The position numbers and the translations under genes are program-made. From Halorubrum sp. Hd13 (GTDB taxonomy: Archaea > Halobacteriota > Halobacteria > Halobacteriales > Haloferacaceae), in contig NZ_NHOY01000108.1 of NCBI RefSeq assembly GCF_002252755.1, forward strand, positions 1-45,007: a DNA stretch of 45,007 nucleotides, given 5' to 3'. The notes beneath the pieces were generated by a model. That model did not search any database. It saw only the letters and a list, made by a program, of their open reading frames with translations, and was not told the DNA's origin. Positions 16,607-24,729 of this stretch are shown here, piece by piece (position 1 is the first letter of the stretch; every line of letters starts with the position of its first letter).

Positions 16607-17398
16607 CTATAACGTCGACCGGCTGACGCCGCCGTCGACGGATATCGCTGTCCCGTTGAGGTAGCTCGCACGGTCAGAACAGAGAAATGCGACGAGGTCG
16701 CCGAGTTCGTCTGGACTTCCAAGCCGCCCCAACGGACTGTCACCGGCACGGTCGGCAAGCACCTCGTCGTAGCTATCGTACTCGCCGCGTTCAATCGCTG
16801 CCTCACCGAGCGACCGAATCCGCTCTGTCTCGATACTCCGGGGGAGCACCATGTTCGATCTGACGTCAGGTGCGAGCTCGCGCGAGAGTGTCTTTTCCAG
16901 CCCAGCGACCGCCATCCGCACCGAAGCAGACAGTACGAGCGTGCTCGATGGTTCCTTGACACTCATGGAGGTGATATTGACGATGCTCCCGCCGCCGTTG
17001 GCTCGCAGATGCGGCTCCCCGGCACGGACCGCACGCACGACGCTCATCACCAGCATGTCGAAGGCGTCGTACCAATCTTCGTCTGTCGTCTCGAGGGTCG
17101 ACTTACTCGCCGGACCGCCGGCGCTGGTAACGAGGTGGTCTAGTCGTCCGAACTCGTCGACACACCGCCGTACGACGGCCTCGATGTCCTCTCGAACAGC
17201 GATGTCACCCTGCTGACCGACCACGGACCCCGTTGCGTCCCGCTTAATGTCCTCGACCGCCTCATCGAGCCGGTCCCTGTCCCGACCGTTGACCACGACA
17301 TCGACGCCCTCCGCGGCGAGGGCCCGCGCTGACGCCTTTCCGAGACCGCTACTCGACGCTGTCACGACTGCCGCGTTGCCCGCAATTTTCAGGTCCAT
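16607..17398 (-). CDS. SDR-family protein with atypical active site, copy 1
   Basis: The start MDLKIAGNAAVVTASSSGLG (ATG at 17398) is standard for short-chain dehydrogenases; the frame extends upstream to the prpF2 stop without similarity. The 263-residue protein has the NAD(P)-binding TASSSGLG motif (residues 13-20), an SAGGP segment in place of NAGG, and the C-terminal YLNGTAISVDGG. Where classical SDRs have Tyr-x3-Lys it reads LSASVRMAVAGLEKTL, with neither Tyr nor Lys at the expected positions. The same departure occurs in the SDR at 27870-28667. It may use different catalysis or be a binding protein. It lies between prpF2 and the ThDP gene on one strand, so a shared pathway is likely. 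Confidence 0.82.
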   Translation of the reverse strand: MDLKIAGNAAVVTASSSGLGKASARALAAEGVDVVVNGRDRDRLDEAVEDIKRDATGSVVGQQGDIAVREDIEAVVRRCVDEFGRLDHLVTSAGGPASKSTLETTDEDWYDAFDMLVMSVVRAVRAGEPHLRANGGGSIVNITSMSVKEPSSTLVLSASVRMAVAGLEKTLSRELAPDVRSNMVLPRSIETERIRSLGEAAIERGEYDSYDEVLADRAGDSPLGRLGSPDELGDLVAFLCSDRASYLNGTAISVDGGVSRSTL

Positions 17399-17454
17399 AC
17401 GATCCGTGCAACCGAGACGAAAATAAGTGCCCCGCCCTCCAGCGGGACGATCGA

Positions 17455-18705
17455 TCATTCTGACGTGTCCGGACTGAGCTGTGACAGGCTACCGATATAG
17501 CGGTACTGCGCCTCGCCGACCAACAACGGGCGAGCGGTCCGCCTAACCGTAACTGCCTCAATTCGGGGGCCTGCTCCATCGTCAGTGTCCCCACTACGAG
17601 TGTACCGCGTCTCATCTGCAGCAACTTCCACACCGATCTCTATCTTCCCTTTAGGATGGCCGATAGTAACCGAACCGTCCGTCGGGGAACGGACGGCTTC
17701 GTTCGGGACCGTTCCCGGCAGGGACGCCGTCGCAGCGAGACACATTGCACCGGTCACGGCGTAGGCGTGGTGAGGCGTCCCAGAGGTGACGATTCGAGCC
17801 GTAATGTCGATCTCGTCTGCTGAGACGTGTGTTTCCACGGAGGAGTCGTACGACTGCGGTTCAGAGACGACAGCGATCTGCGGGACCGCAGGCGATTCGC
17901 TACGCGAGCGCGACGCGTCGTCCACCAGCCCGATCCGCTCGCAGACGACGCCGCGGATCCGTTCGAGCTCGTCAAGCAGTCCGGGCGTCTCCGATAGCTC
18001 CTTCGGCAGTTCGGTTCCATCGAGACCTAAATCGGCCGCCCGCAGGAAGACGCAGGGATTCCCCACGTCGGCGACGGAGCAGGTCACGCTGAGGTCACTA
18101 CCGTCCCGATCGGCTCCCTCGAGGGTGACCTGTTCGGTCGTTGTCCCCGTCGGAAACAACGCGCTGGTAACACCGCCGGCTGGGTCGCGGAAGCGAGAGG
18201 GGATCTGGGGGCCCGTTCCGGGCACACCGTCGATCGCGTAGTCGCCGTAGACGTCGAGTCCGTGGGAAGTCACGGGAACGGTCTGGTCGATTACGGTGTC
18301 GGTGTTGGTGTTGACGAGGGTGAGATCGGCGGCGGGCGGTTCGACACGGACGATGCCTTGGTGGACGGCGAACGCACCGATGGCGCCCGTAAGATTACCG
18401 CAGTTACCGCCCCAGTCGACGACGGGATCCTCGACAGCGACCTGCCCGAACGTGTAGGCCACGTCGACGTTCTCACGGTCCGCCGGCCCGACGATCATGA
18501 GCTTGCTCGTGTGAGATTTCGCGCCACCAATACCGTCGACCTGGAGCGGATCCGGGGAACCGAACAGCTCCAATACGAGCTCGTCGCGGAGCGGCCCGGG
18601 CTCGGGGAGGATACCTTCTCGGACGAAGAACCCCTTGCTGGTGCCACCGCGAAACAGTACGCCCGGAACAGACCCTTGACCAATGGGCTGTGGCGTGTCC
18701 GACAT
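17455..18705 (-). CDS. PrpF-family C=C isomerase, copy 2
   Basis: The start is placed at the ATG at 18705 (MSDTPQPIGQGSVPGVLF); the open frame reaches 18798 but the extra residues are not family-like. The 416-residue protein has the same landmarks as copy 1: VLFRGGTSKGFFVREGILPE, GGAKSHTSKLMIVG (Lys68), DWGGNCGNLTGAIGAFAV (Cys102), FLRAADLGL and HAYAVTGAMCLAATASLPG. It therefore also probably isomerises an unsaturated polycarboxylate. It heads a minus-strand run with an SDR and the ThDP enzyme and diverges from an MFS transporter gene. The two copies share motifs but differ widely between them, so they may act on successive or different intermediates rather than being a recent duplication. 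Confidence 0.84.
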   Translation of the reverse strand: MSDTPQPIGQGSVPGVLFRGGTSKGFFVREGILPEPGPLRDELVLELFGSPDPLQVDGIGGAKSHTSKLMIVGPADRENVDVAYTFGQVAVEDPVVDWGGNCGNLTGAIGAFAVHQGIVRVEPPAADLTLVNTNTDTVIDQTVPVTSHGLDVYGDYAIDGVPGTGPQIPSRFRDPAGGVTSALFPTGTTTEQVTLEGADRDGSDLSVTCSVADVGNPCVFLRAADLGLDGTELPKELSETPGLLDELERIRGVVCERIGLVDDASRSRSESPAVPQIAVVSEPQSYDSSVETHVSADEIDITARIVTSGTPHHAYAVTGAMCLAATASLPGTVPNEAVRSPTDGSVTIGHPKGKIEIGVEVAADETRYTRSGDTDDGAGPRIEAVTVRRTARPLLVGEAQYRYIGSLSQLSPDTSE

Positions 18706-18836
18706 ATCCACGACGAGGCGCAAGCGACGAATATAGGTTTCGCTGCGAGCGACAGCAACGGCGTGAATGGCCCCTCGGAGCGCGACAGTTTGCTCCAATT
18801 GCCGGGAACTCTACTACCAAGTGTGGGTGTCTCATC

Positions 18837-20030
18837 GTGGCCGACGTGTCAACCAACGACCGCTCCGTCTGGGCAGGCGCCGACGGGCGGATACTTATCG
18901 CCCTCTCGGCGGGATGGCTCTCGGTTCGACTCGGACGAGAAGCCATCCCGCCGCTGATCCCGACACTCATCGACGATCTGCAGATATCGCCATCGACAGC
19001 GGGATTCGGCCTCACCGTTATGTGGCTCGTCTACGCACTCAGTCAGTATCCCGGCGGTCGTCTCTCGGACGCGCTCTCGCGGAAGACAGTGCTCACGGTG
19101 AGTCTCGCTACCCTCGTGGTCGGCTTCCTCGTGCTTAGCGTGGTCTCCACATACGCTGGACTCCTCATTGGCTTCGTCTTCGTGGGGCTCGGCGCCGGAC
19201 TGTACTTCGTTCCGTCCCGGGCACTTCTGACAGACGTCTTCGGCGAGCGCCGTGGCCACGTTTTCGGTATTCAGTCAGCATCCGGCTCCATTGGCGCGGG
19301 TGCGGCGGCAGGCGTCACGCTCGCCGCCGTCTCGGTCGGCGTCTGGCAGCTCTCGTTTCTCCCGGTCATCGGCGTCCTCGCCGTCGTGCTGTTCGCGCTG
19401 GTGCGATGGGCCGACGGTGAGTGGGTGGTCGGTCGTGTCTCCCTTGAACTCGGCGGCACGAGCCGTCGGGTGTTTGCTGTCTCGCGTGCGAGATCGCTGC
19501 TTCTCGCGTATGTCTGCGTTTCTTTTGCTTGGCAAGGATTTCTCGGCTTCCTGCCGACATTCTTGCGAGTCGAAAAATCGTTTAGTCCCACTTTGGCGGG
19601 AGTGGCCTTTGCATCGGTCTTCGTCATCGCGATTATCGTCGGGCCGCTCGCGGGTCGACTTGGGGACGCAATCTCTCGCATATTTGTCGGGGTCGTTGCG
19701 ACTGCCGTCGCCATTGTCGGCCTCGTCGTCTTGATCACGTCAGGAAACGTCGTCATGGCTGTCGTCGGCGTCGTCGTCGTCGCGACCGGGCTCCGCGCCT
19801 ACCCTCCGGTCATGCAGGCGTACCTCATCGGTCTGTTTCCGGATGATAGCATGGCCGGGGACCTCGGGGCGATGAAGACCATCTGGACCGGGATTGGGAG
19901 CTTCGCACCCACGTACGTCGGTGTAGTTGCCACACGGTGGAACTACAGGCTCGCCTTCGGAGGCTTCGTGGGCTGTTTAGCAGTCGCCTGCCTCATCCTC
20001 GCGGTTATCCACCTTTCGACGGAGTCGTAG
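18837..20030 (+). CDS. Major facilitator superfamily transporter
   Basis: A GTG at 18837 (VADVSTNDRSVWAGADGR) is chosen as the start; the frame is open from an ATG at 18690, but that would overlap the start of the divergent prpF2 and add a non-membrane prefix. The product of 397 residues shows about twelve hydrophobic segments and an MFS loop signature between helices 2 and 3 (GGRLSDALSRKTVL). Such carriers move small molecules, often organic acids, by ion symport or antiport. Its divergence from prpF2, with a 131-bp gap, suggests it imports the substrate of this island or exports a product. TcuC, the bacterial tricarballylate carrier, is also an MFS protein, but direct relationship was not established. 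Confidence 0.82.
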   Translation: MADVSTNDRSVWAGADGRILIALSAGWLSVRLGREAIPPLIPTLIDDLQISPSTAGFGLTVMWLVYALSQYPGGRLSDALSRKTVLTVSLATLVVGFLVLSVVSTYAGLLIGFVFVGLGAGLYFVPSRALLTDVFGERRGHVFGIQSASGSIGAGAAAGVTLAAVSVGVWQLSFLPVIGVLAVVLFALVRWADGEWVVGRVSLELGGTSRRVFAVSRARSLLLAYVCVSFAWQGFLGFLPTFLRVEKSFSPTLAGVAFASVFVIAIIVGPLAGRLGDAISRIFVGVVATAVAIVGLVVLITSGNVVMAVVGVVVVATGLRAYPPVMQAYLIGLFPDDSMAGDLGAMKTIWTGIGSFAPTYVGVVATRWNYRLAFGGFVGCLAVACLILAVIHLSTES

Positions 20031-20075
20031 ACGTCATCGCTCCCCAGATAGACCACACTCCACTGCCGATCCGTA

Positions 20076-20089
20076 TCCGTCCGGACGGA
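20076..20089. repeat. Perfect 14-bp palindrome upstream of the second M29/NicX-like gene
   Basis: TCCGTCCGGACGGA is a perfect palindrome, about 118 bp before the ATG at 20207 and 45 bp after the MFS stop codon. It may be an operator or part of a terminator. A TATA-like GATTTAAG lies at about 20171-20178. Confidence 0.4.
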
Positions 20090-20206
20090 GTCCCTCTCAA
20101 CACCGTGGATTGGTCGTCCGTCGCTACCGAGCCGTCAGAGCTGAACTCGCAACGCTGTTTGAGTCACGCATAGATTTAAGCGCGGTCCCGGAGACAAGTA
20201 GGCCGT

Positions 20207-21193
20207 ATGCCCGAGCAAATGCTCGACTTGGAGATGATCGACGCGTCCACCTCAGTCGTAGAGGAGTGTCTTGACATCAAACCCGACGAGGAGGTCCTCG
20301 TTATCACGGACGCTCGAAAGGTCGGCGTCGGCCGAAACATCGCGACGGCAGCTAACGCCGCCGGCGCGACGACAACGATGTCGGTGATGCCACTGCTGGA
20401 GAGCCATGGAAACGAGCCACCGGACGTCGTCGCCGACGCCATGGCCGCTGCAGATGTGGCGTTCACGTGCACCACGCACGCGATCACGCACACCCGATCG
20501 CGGCTACGCGCCGCCGAGGCAGGAACTCGATTCGGAATCCTACGCGGCGTCACAGAGGAAATGATGGTTGAGGGCGCGATGACGGTAGACTTCGAGGAAC
20601 TCCGCCGCATCACCGAGGGGCTTCGAGACGTCCACGACGCCGCCTCCGAGGTTCGCGTCACAAGCAAACAGGGAACCGACATTAGTTTCAGCGTCGACGG
20701 ATGTAGCGCGTTCTCGCTCGACGGATACTATCACGAAGCGGAGGGATTCGCCACGCTTCCCCCGGGCGAGTCCCCGACCCACCCGAAGGAGGACACGGCG
20801 AACGGGACCATCGTCGTCGACGTGTCGATGGACAGCCTCGGCCAGCTCGACGAGCCGGTCACCTTGGAGATCGAAGACGGCTTCGTTGCAGACGTCGACG
20901 GCGGCAGTCAGGCCGACGAGCTCCGTGAATTAATCGAACGCAGCGACGAGAACGCCGGGAACCTCGCCGAGTTCGCGATGGGGACGAACCCGAAGGCGAA
21001 GCTCATCGGCAACCTCGCTGAGGACAAAAAGCGGAGCGGGACGGTTCACTTCGCTATCGGCGACAACGAGTCGCTCGGCGGGACCAGAAAGAGCGACATT
21101 CATCTGGACGGCGTCGTTCGCACGCCGACGGTCGAGCTGGACGGCGAGACCGTCGTCGAAAACGGTCGTCTCCTCACCGAGAAGTTTCTGTAG
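20207..21193 (+). CDS. M29 aminopeptidase/NicX-like metalloprotein, copy 2
   Basis: The 328-residue protein is a paralogue of the product of 10513-11490, aligning end to end. It shares IKPDEEVLVITDARK, NGTIVVDVSMD, VTLEIEDGFVADVDGG, VHFAIGDNESLGG (His281) and DIHLDGVV (His299 and Asp301). Unlike copy 1 it keeps the M29-type Glu255 (NLAEFAMGTNP). M29 enzymes are metal aminopeptidases, while the homologous NicX opens the ring of 2,5-dihydroxypyridine using Fe(II). NicX uses His where this protein has Glu255, so the protein is not a straightforward NicX. A TATA-like element about 33 bp upstream suggests its own promoter. It sits between two transporter genes, which argues against a housekeeping peptidase and for a role in the island's pathway. 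Confidence 0.75.
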   Translation: MPEQMLDLEMIDASTSVVEECLDIKPDEEVLVITDARKVGVGRNIATAANAAGATTTMSVMPLLESHGNEPPDVVADAMAAADVAFTCTTHAITHTRSRLRAAEAGTRFGILRGVTEEMMVEGAMTVDFEELRRITEGLRDVHDAASEVRVTSKQGTDISFSVDGCSAFSLDGYYHEAEGFATLPPGESPTHPKEDTANGTIVVDVSMDSLGQLDEPVTLEIEDGFVADVDGGSQADELRELIERSDENAGNLAEFAMGTNPKAKLIGNLAEDKKRSGTVHFAIGDNESLGGTRKSDIHLDGVVRTPTVELDGETVVENGRLLTEKFL

Positions 21194-21262
21194 CGTCGGC
21201 AGAGGTTCAATTCACGATTAACTTCGATTTTCTCGACGGTGTCGCCTCGCTAGTGGTCTCCC

Positions 21263-22654
21263 TCAGGTGACCAGTGGCCAATAGAGGGTCCAGCAGAGCA
21301 CGACCGCGAGGACAGCGTACCCCGTCGTGACGAGCCCCGTTACGATCACGTCAATCAAAGACATCGGTCCTTTGTCGTAGGTGAGGAGCACCGTCGTCGT
21401 GTTGAACGGGAACACGGTCGAGCAGCCGACCACCATCAGCAGCGACAGCGAGAGGAACAGCGCATTTATCTCGAACGTCTCGGCAAATCGCAGCATTACG
21501 GGAAATAACACGAGAAGCGATGCCGACGCCGTCGAGAAGAACAGCCGGACGACGAACGCCAGTGCCAACAGGAGCGCAACAGTCTGCCAAAGAGGAAGTG
21601 CGCTGAACGGAAGCACACGCTCCGCGTTTCCGATCACCCACGAGAGGACTCCGGACGACTCCAGTACGCCGAGTAAGGAGAACATCGTCCCGAAGACGAA
21701 GATGATTCCCCAACTGATCGTCGTCATGTCATCGCCTGTAACGATCCGAATCCCTGGTAGCGCGAGAAAGAGGATTGCCGCGGTGGGGGGGAAAATAGTC
21801 GGAATACCAATAAATGACCCGACGATCCAGAGGAAGATAACCGCGGTCATTACGCCGATGACGATCCGTTGGTCCCGGTCGAATCCGGTTCCAGATGGAC
21901 GCTCCTCCCGTGGTGTGGGAACTGATGCGGCGCCGACAGGGTGGATGAAAAGAATGGTCACAACCGCGAGGACAAAAATGAACACCGTCGGCGGGAGCAT
22001 TAACACTGCCCAGTCCAGCCAAGAGATGTCAGTAACAGACGAGCGGATAAACTCTGAGGAAAGGATCGCCATGCCTCCGCCGGTCATCAGTCCCATCGAC
22101 GCGACCGGGTTGACGTGACCGAGGATCAGGTGAGCGTCCAGGAGGAAGTTCTCGTCGTCCGAGACGTCCCAGAGTTCGTCGAGTTCCTCAAAGATGGGTA
22201 GGAACGCTACGGTCCGAGCCAGCGCCGACGGCATCATAAACGAGAGTGCGAGTAATCCCGCGGCGGCCAGTCGGATCGTCTCTCCTGGCGAGTCGGCCAC
22301 GAGCAGCCGTCGCGCGATCATCTGGTCCAGCCCGACCTTGGAGATCGTGTTTCCGAGGAGCAGCAGAATGAGGAGAAAGAAAACGAGCCGCGACGAGAAG
22401 CCGCTGGCAGCCGTGGCGAACGAGTCTACGAGACCAAGCACATACAGGAGCACGACGGTCGTGAGACTCGATATCACAAAGGGAACGGGCTTCGTCAGCC
22501 ACATTACGAGCGCGAAAAAGAACAAACCGAGTACGCGCTGACCGGTCGCAGACAGTCCGTTAACCGGGATCCCTGCGACGCTTCCGTACAGACAAACTAC
22601 GCTCAGCGCTACGCCGATCGCCGGTACAATATCAACATCTCGCAGACTTCGCAT
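21263..22654 (-). CDS. DASS/SLC13-family anion (di-/tricarboxylate) transporter
   Basis: The 463-residue membrane protein has about eleven hydrophobic segments in two repeated halves. It shows the family features MPSALARTVAFLPIFEEL in the first half and VVGCSTVFPFNTTTVLL in the second, at the positions of the Ser-Asn-Thr substrate/sodium motifs, with GGGMAILSSEFI between them. DASS proteins (CitT, SdcS and VcINDY relatives) import or exchange succinate, citrate, tartrate and similar acids. It diverges from the tctCBA operon, and a palindrome resembling the iclR operators lies in the 246-bp gap, so both carboxylate uptake systems may be co-regulated. An assignment to the related ArsB/NhaD group cannot be excluded. 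Confidence 0.8.
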   Translation of the reverse strand: MRSLRDVDIVPAIGVALSVVCLYGSVAGIPVNGLSATGQRVLGLFFFALVMWLTKPVPFVISSLTTVVLLYVLGLVDSFATAASGFSSRLVFFLLILLLLGNTISKVGLDQMIARRLLVADSPGETIRLAAAGLLALSFMMPSALARTVAFLPIFEELDELWDVSDDENFLLDAHLILGHVNPVASMGLMTGGGMAILSSEFIRSSVTDISWLDWAVLMLPPTVFIFVLAVVTILFIHPVGAASVPTPREERPSGTGFDRDQRIVIGVMTAVIFLWIVGSFIGIPTIFPPTAAILFLALPGIRIVTGDDMTTISWGIIFVFGTMFSLLGVLESSGVLSWVIGNAERVLPFSALPLWQTVALLLALAFVVRLFFSTASASLLVLFPVMLRFAETFEINALFLSLSLLMVVGCSTVFPFNTTTVLLTYDKGPMSLIDVIVTGLVTTGYAVLAVVLCWTLYWPLVT

Positions 22655-22745
22655 GCAGTGAGTGAAATTTACAGATGCGGTAGAATCTGATAAAGGTGGT
22701 GGAGCAGGCCATTCATCGAGTGGTTATCGTTAGGATGAGATTCAG

Positions 22746-22760
22746 TCCCGACTGTGGGGA
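22746..22760. promoter_or_regulatory. Operator-like palindrome, copy 4, between the DASS and tct genes
   Basis: TCCCG-ACTGT-GGGGA matches the TCCCG-N5-CGGGA core of the perfect sites around iclR at nine of ten arm positions. It lies in the divergent intergenic region, 92 bp before the DASS start and 141 bp before the tctC start. TATA-like ATTATATATG at about 22862-22871 probably belongs to tctC. Confidence 0.45.
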
Positions 22761-22900
22761 GTTTTGAGGTTTGTTAATCCGGGTTTCGACGGCACCTACC
22801 GTGGGTGTGTCGTCCCTCCACCATCTGTTCCGCATATACTACCATTTAAATTATGGAAACTATTATATATGATTGCATTTTCTAATCAAATGGGTCGATC

Positions 22901-24001
22901 ATGACAAATGACCGCATGTCTCGCAGGTCACTCCTGCGATATACTGGTGGGGCATCGACAATCGCAATAGCCGGCATCGCCGGATGTTCGGGCAACGGCG
23001 GTGACGGCGGCGACGGCGGCGACGGCGGCGACGGTAGCGACGGCGGCGACGGTAGCGACGGCGGCGACGGCGGCGACGGCGGGGACGAATACCCGAACCA
23101 GCGGATCGAGTACATCGTTCCCTTCAGCGAAGGCGGCGGGACCGACACGTACGCCCGACAGATCATGCCGCAGGTATCGGAGATCCTCGGTGTCTCGATC
23201 CAGATCAACAACGTGCCGGGATCGGCGTCGCTCCGCGGCGCGGGTCAGATGGTCCGCGCCGAACCCGACGGGTACACCTTCGGTGGATTCAATCCGCCGT
23301 CCACGCCGGTGTCTTACCTGCTGAACCCGCCGGACGACTGGGAACTCACGTCGCTTCGCGGAGTGTGCGGGTACGCCCGGACGCCGTACGTCATGTATTC
23401 GAACCCCGACCAGGGCTTCAGCGAACTCGCGGACGCTATCGAGGCGTTCGACAACGGCGATATCACCAACATGGGCGGTCAACAGCGAGGCGGGATCGTC
23501 AACGTGATCGCCGAGATCATGAAGAACAACGACGAGTACGGCCTGAGTTGGGAGAACTACGTCGGCTACGACGGCGGTGGCCCGCTGGTTCAAGCCGTCG
23601 CGTCCGGCGAGGTGCCCGTCGGTGTCACCACCGACGCGTCCGGTCTCAGCGCGGCCGAGGACGACCGCGTCGACGTGATCGCGGTCTTGTCAAGTCAGGG
23701 GAGCAACGTGTTCCCCGACGTGGCGTCGGTGACCGATCAGGGGTACCCCAACATCGACTACGTCGGTCAGCTCACTCGCTGTATGTGGATGCCGGGCGAC
23801 ACGCCGGACGAGCGGGTTCAGACGATGTCAAGTGCCGTCGAAGAGGCGCTCCAGACGGAGCCGGTCCAGTCGTGGTCCGAGGAGACCGGCAACATCATCG
23901 AGTACAACCCGCCGGAGTTCGCCGACGAAGTGCTCCAGCAGTCCTTCGAACAGATTCCCGAGAACGTGGACCTCGAGGCCCTACGGGAAGCGACGAATTG
24001 A
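22901..24001 (+). CDS. tctC: TctC-type solute-binding lipoprotein of a tripartite tricarboxylate transporter
   Basis: The 366-residue protein begins with a twin-arginine signal (MSRRSLLRYTGGAS) and the lipobox IAGC, so it is exported folded and anchored outside the membrane. An ATG at 22916 is an alternative start that also keeps the signal. A Gly-Gly-Asp repeat linker follows, then the BUG/TctC binding domain (RIEYIVPFSEGGGTDTYAR, VPGSASLRGAGQM, EPDGYTFGGF, YDGGGPLVQAVASGEVPVG). Members bind citrate, tricarballylate, terephthalate, sulfolactate and other carboxylates. It is first in the tctCBA order, with 137 bp before tctB. The usual genes for all three parts are present, so the transporter should be functional. 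The ligand is not predictable from sequence. Confidence 0.88.
   Translation: MTNDRMSRRSLLRYTGGASTIAIAGIAGCSGNGGDGGDGGDGGDGSDGGDGSDGGDGGDGGDEYPNQRIEYIVPFSEGGGTDTYARQIMPQVSEILGVSIQINNVPGSASLRGAGQMVRAEPDGYTFGGFNPPSTPVSYLLNPPDDWELTSLRGVCGYARTPYVMYSNPDQGFSELADAIEAFDNGDITNMGGQQRGGIVNVIAEIMKNNDEYGLSWENYVGYDGGGPLVQAVASGEVPVGVTTDASGLSAAEDDRVDVIAVLSSQGSNVFPDVASVTDQGYPNIDYVGQLTRCMWMPGDTPDERVQTMSSAVEEALQTEPVQSWSEETGNIIEYNPPEFADEVLQQSFEQIPENVDLEALREATN
22997..23086 (+). repeat. Ten 9-bp in-frame repeats encoding the Gly-Gly-Asp linker
   Basis: Ten consecutive units of the form GGC-GGC-GAC (two of them GGT-AGC-GAC, one GGC-GGT-GAC, one GGC-GGG-GAC) encode a Gly/Ser/Asp linker between the lipidated Cys and the binding domain. 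Such acidic flexible linkers are common in haloarchaeal lipoproteins. The near-perfect DNA repeat makes length variation by slippage likely. Confidence 0.85.
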
Positions 24002-24138
24002 ACGCCCTCCACTCGTTTCCCAATTATTTCCCGTGGTCGCGCGACGTACCGACTGCGATTGGCAAGTGAACCCCGACTAAGCGGTCCCGTCGGCCGGGGC
24101 TATCTAACCAGACGAAAATTACATAACAACCCAAAACA

Positions 24139-24729
24139 ATGCCACAATTTGACATGGTACGGCAACAACTCGGTGATTTGGACAGTGAACAGATTCTCCT
24201 CGGATTCTTGATAGTCGTTTCCGGCTATATGGTGATTCAGACTTTCCAGTGGAACCGAACGACGGCGGTGTTCCCGCGGTACATCGGGTCGGCGACGCTG
24301 ATCGGCTCGGTGCTGCTTTTGATTCGCGAGTACCTCCCGGAGCCGTTTTACACCGTCGTGGCCGGTTCGACGTCGATCACCGGCGGGAGTCGAGAGACGG
24401 AGGAGGTGCAAGCGAAGAAGGGCGAGGAGCGATCTCCGGCGGAGAGGGAGGCGGACATCCCCGATCGGCCGCTCTCGCCCGCCGTGTTCACCGCTGTCCT
24501 CATCACGTTGTACATCGGTCTGAGCTACCTGTTCTCGATGTTTCTGATGACGCCGCTGTTCGTGGTCGCGTACACCGCCTGGTTCGGTCAGCCGTGGTAC
24601 ATGATCGCGCTCTTGACCGGAATAGGGACGCTTCTCGGGTACGCGTTCTCCACCGTGCTGATCGTTCCGGTCGACCGCGGGGTATACGTCGGCGATCTCC
24701 TGCAGATCGGAATCTTGGGGGTAGTGTAG
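24139..24729 (+). CDS. tctB: TctB-type small membrane subunit
   Basis: The 196-residue protein has an N-terminal hydrophobic segment (QILLGFLIVVSGYMVIQTF), a long charged loop (about residues 85-115), and three further hydrophobic segments, including SPAVFTAVLITLYIGLSYLF and MIALLTGIGTLLGYAFSTV. This is the four-helix layout of TctB, the small membrane partner of TctA in tripartite tricarboxylate transporters. TctB proteins are poorly conserved, so the call rests largely on size, topology and its place between tctC and tctA. The stop codon is directly followed by the tctA ATG. Confidence 0.82.
   Translation: MPQFDMVRQQLGDLDSEQILLGFLIVVSGYMVIQTFQWNRTTAVFPRYIGSATLIGSVLLLIREYLPEPFYTVVAGSTSITGGSRETEEVQAKKGEERSPAEREADIPDRPLSPAVFTAVLITLYIGLSYLFSMFLMTPLFVVAYTAWFGQPWYMIALLTGIGTLLGYAFSTVLIVPVDRGVYVGDLLQIGILGVV

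Noticed and set aside
20207-21193. Naming this gene nicX
   Set aside because: The His ligand of characterised NicX is replaced by Glu255, and no other nicotinate-degradation genes are present.
22997-23086. Ten short regular repeats as a possible CRISPR or satellite
   Set aside because: They are in frame, code for a Gly/Asp linker after a lipobox and have no spacers.
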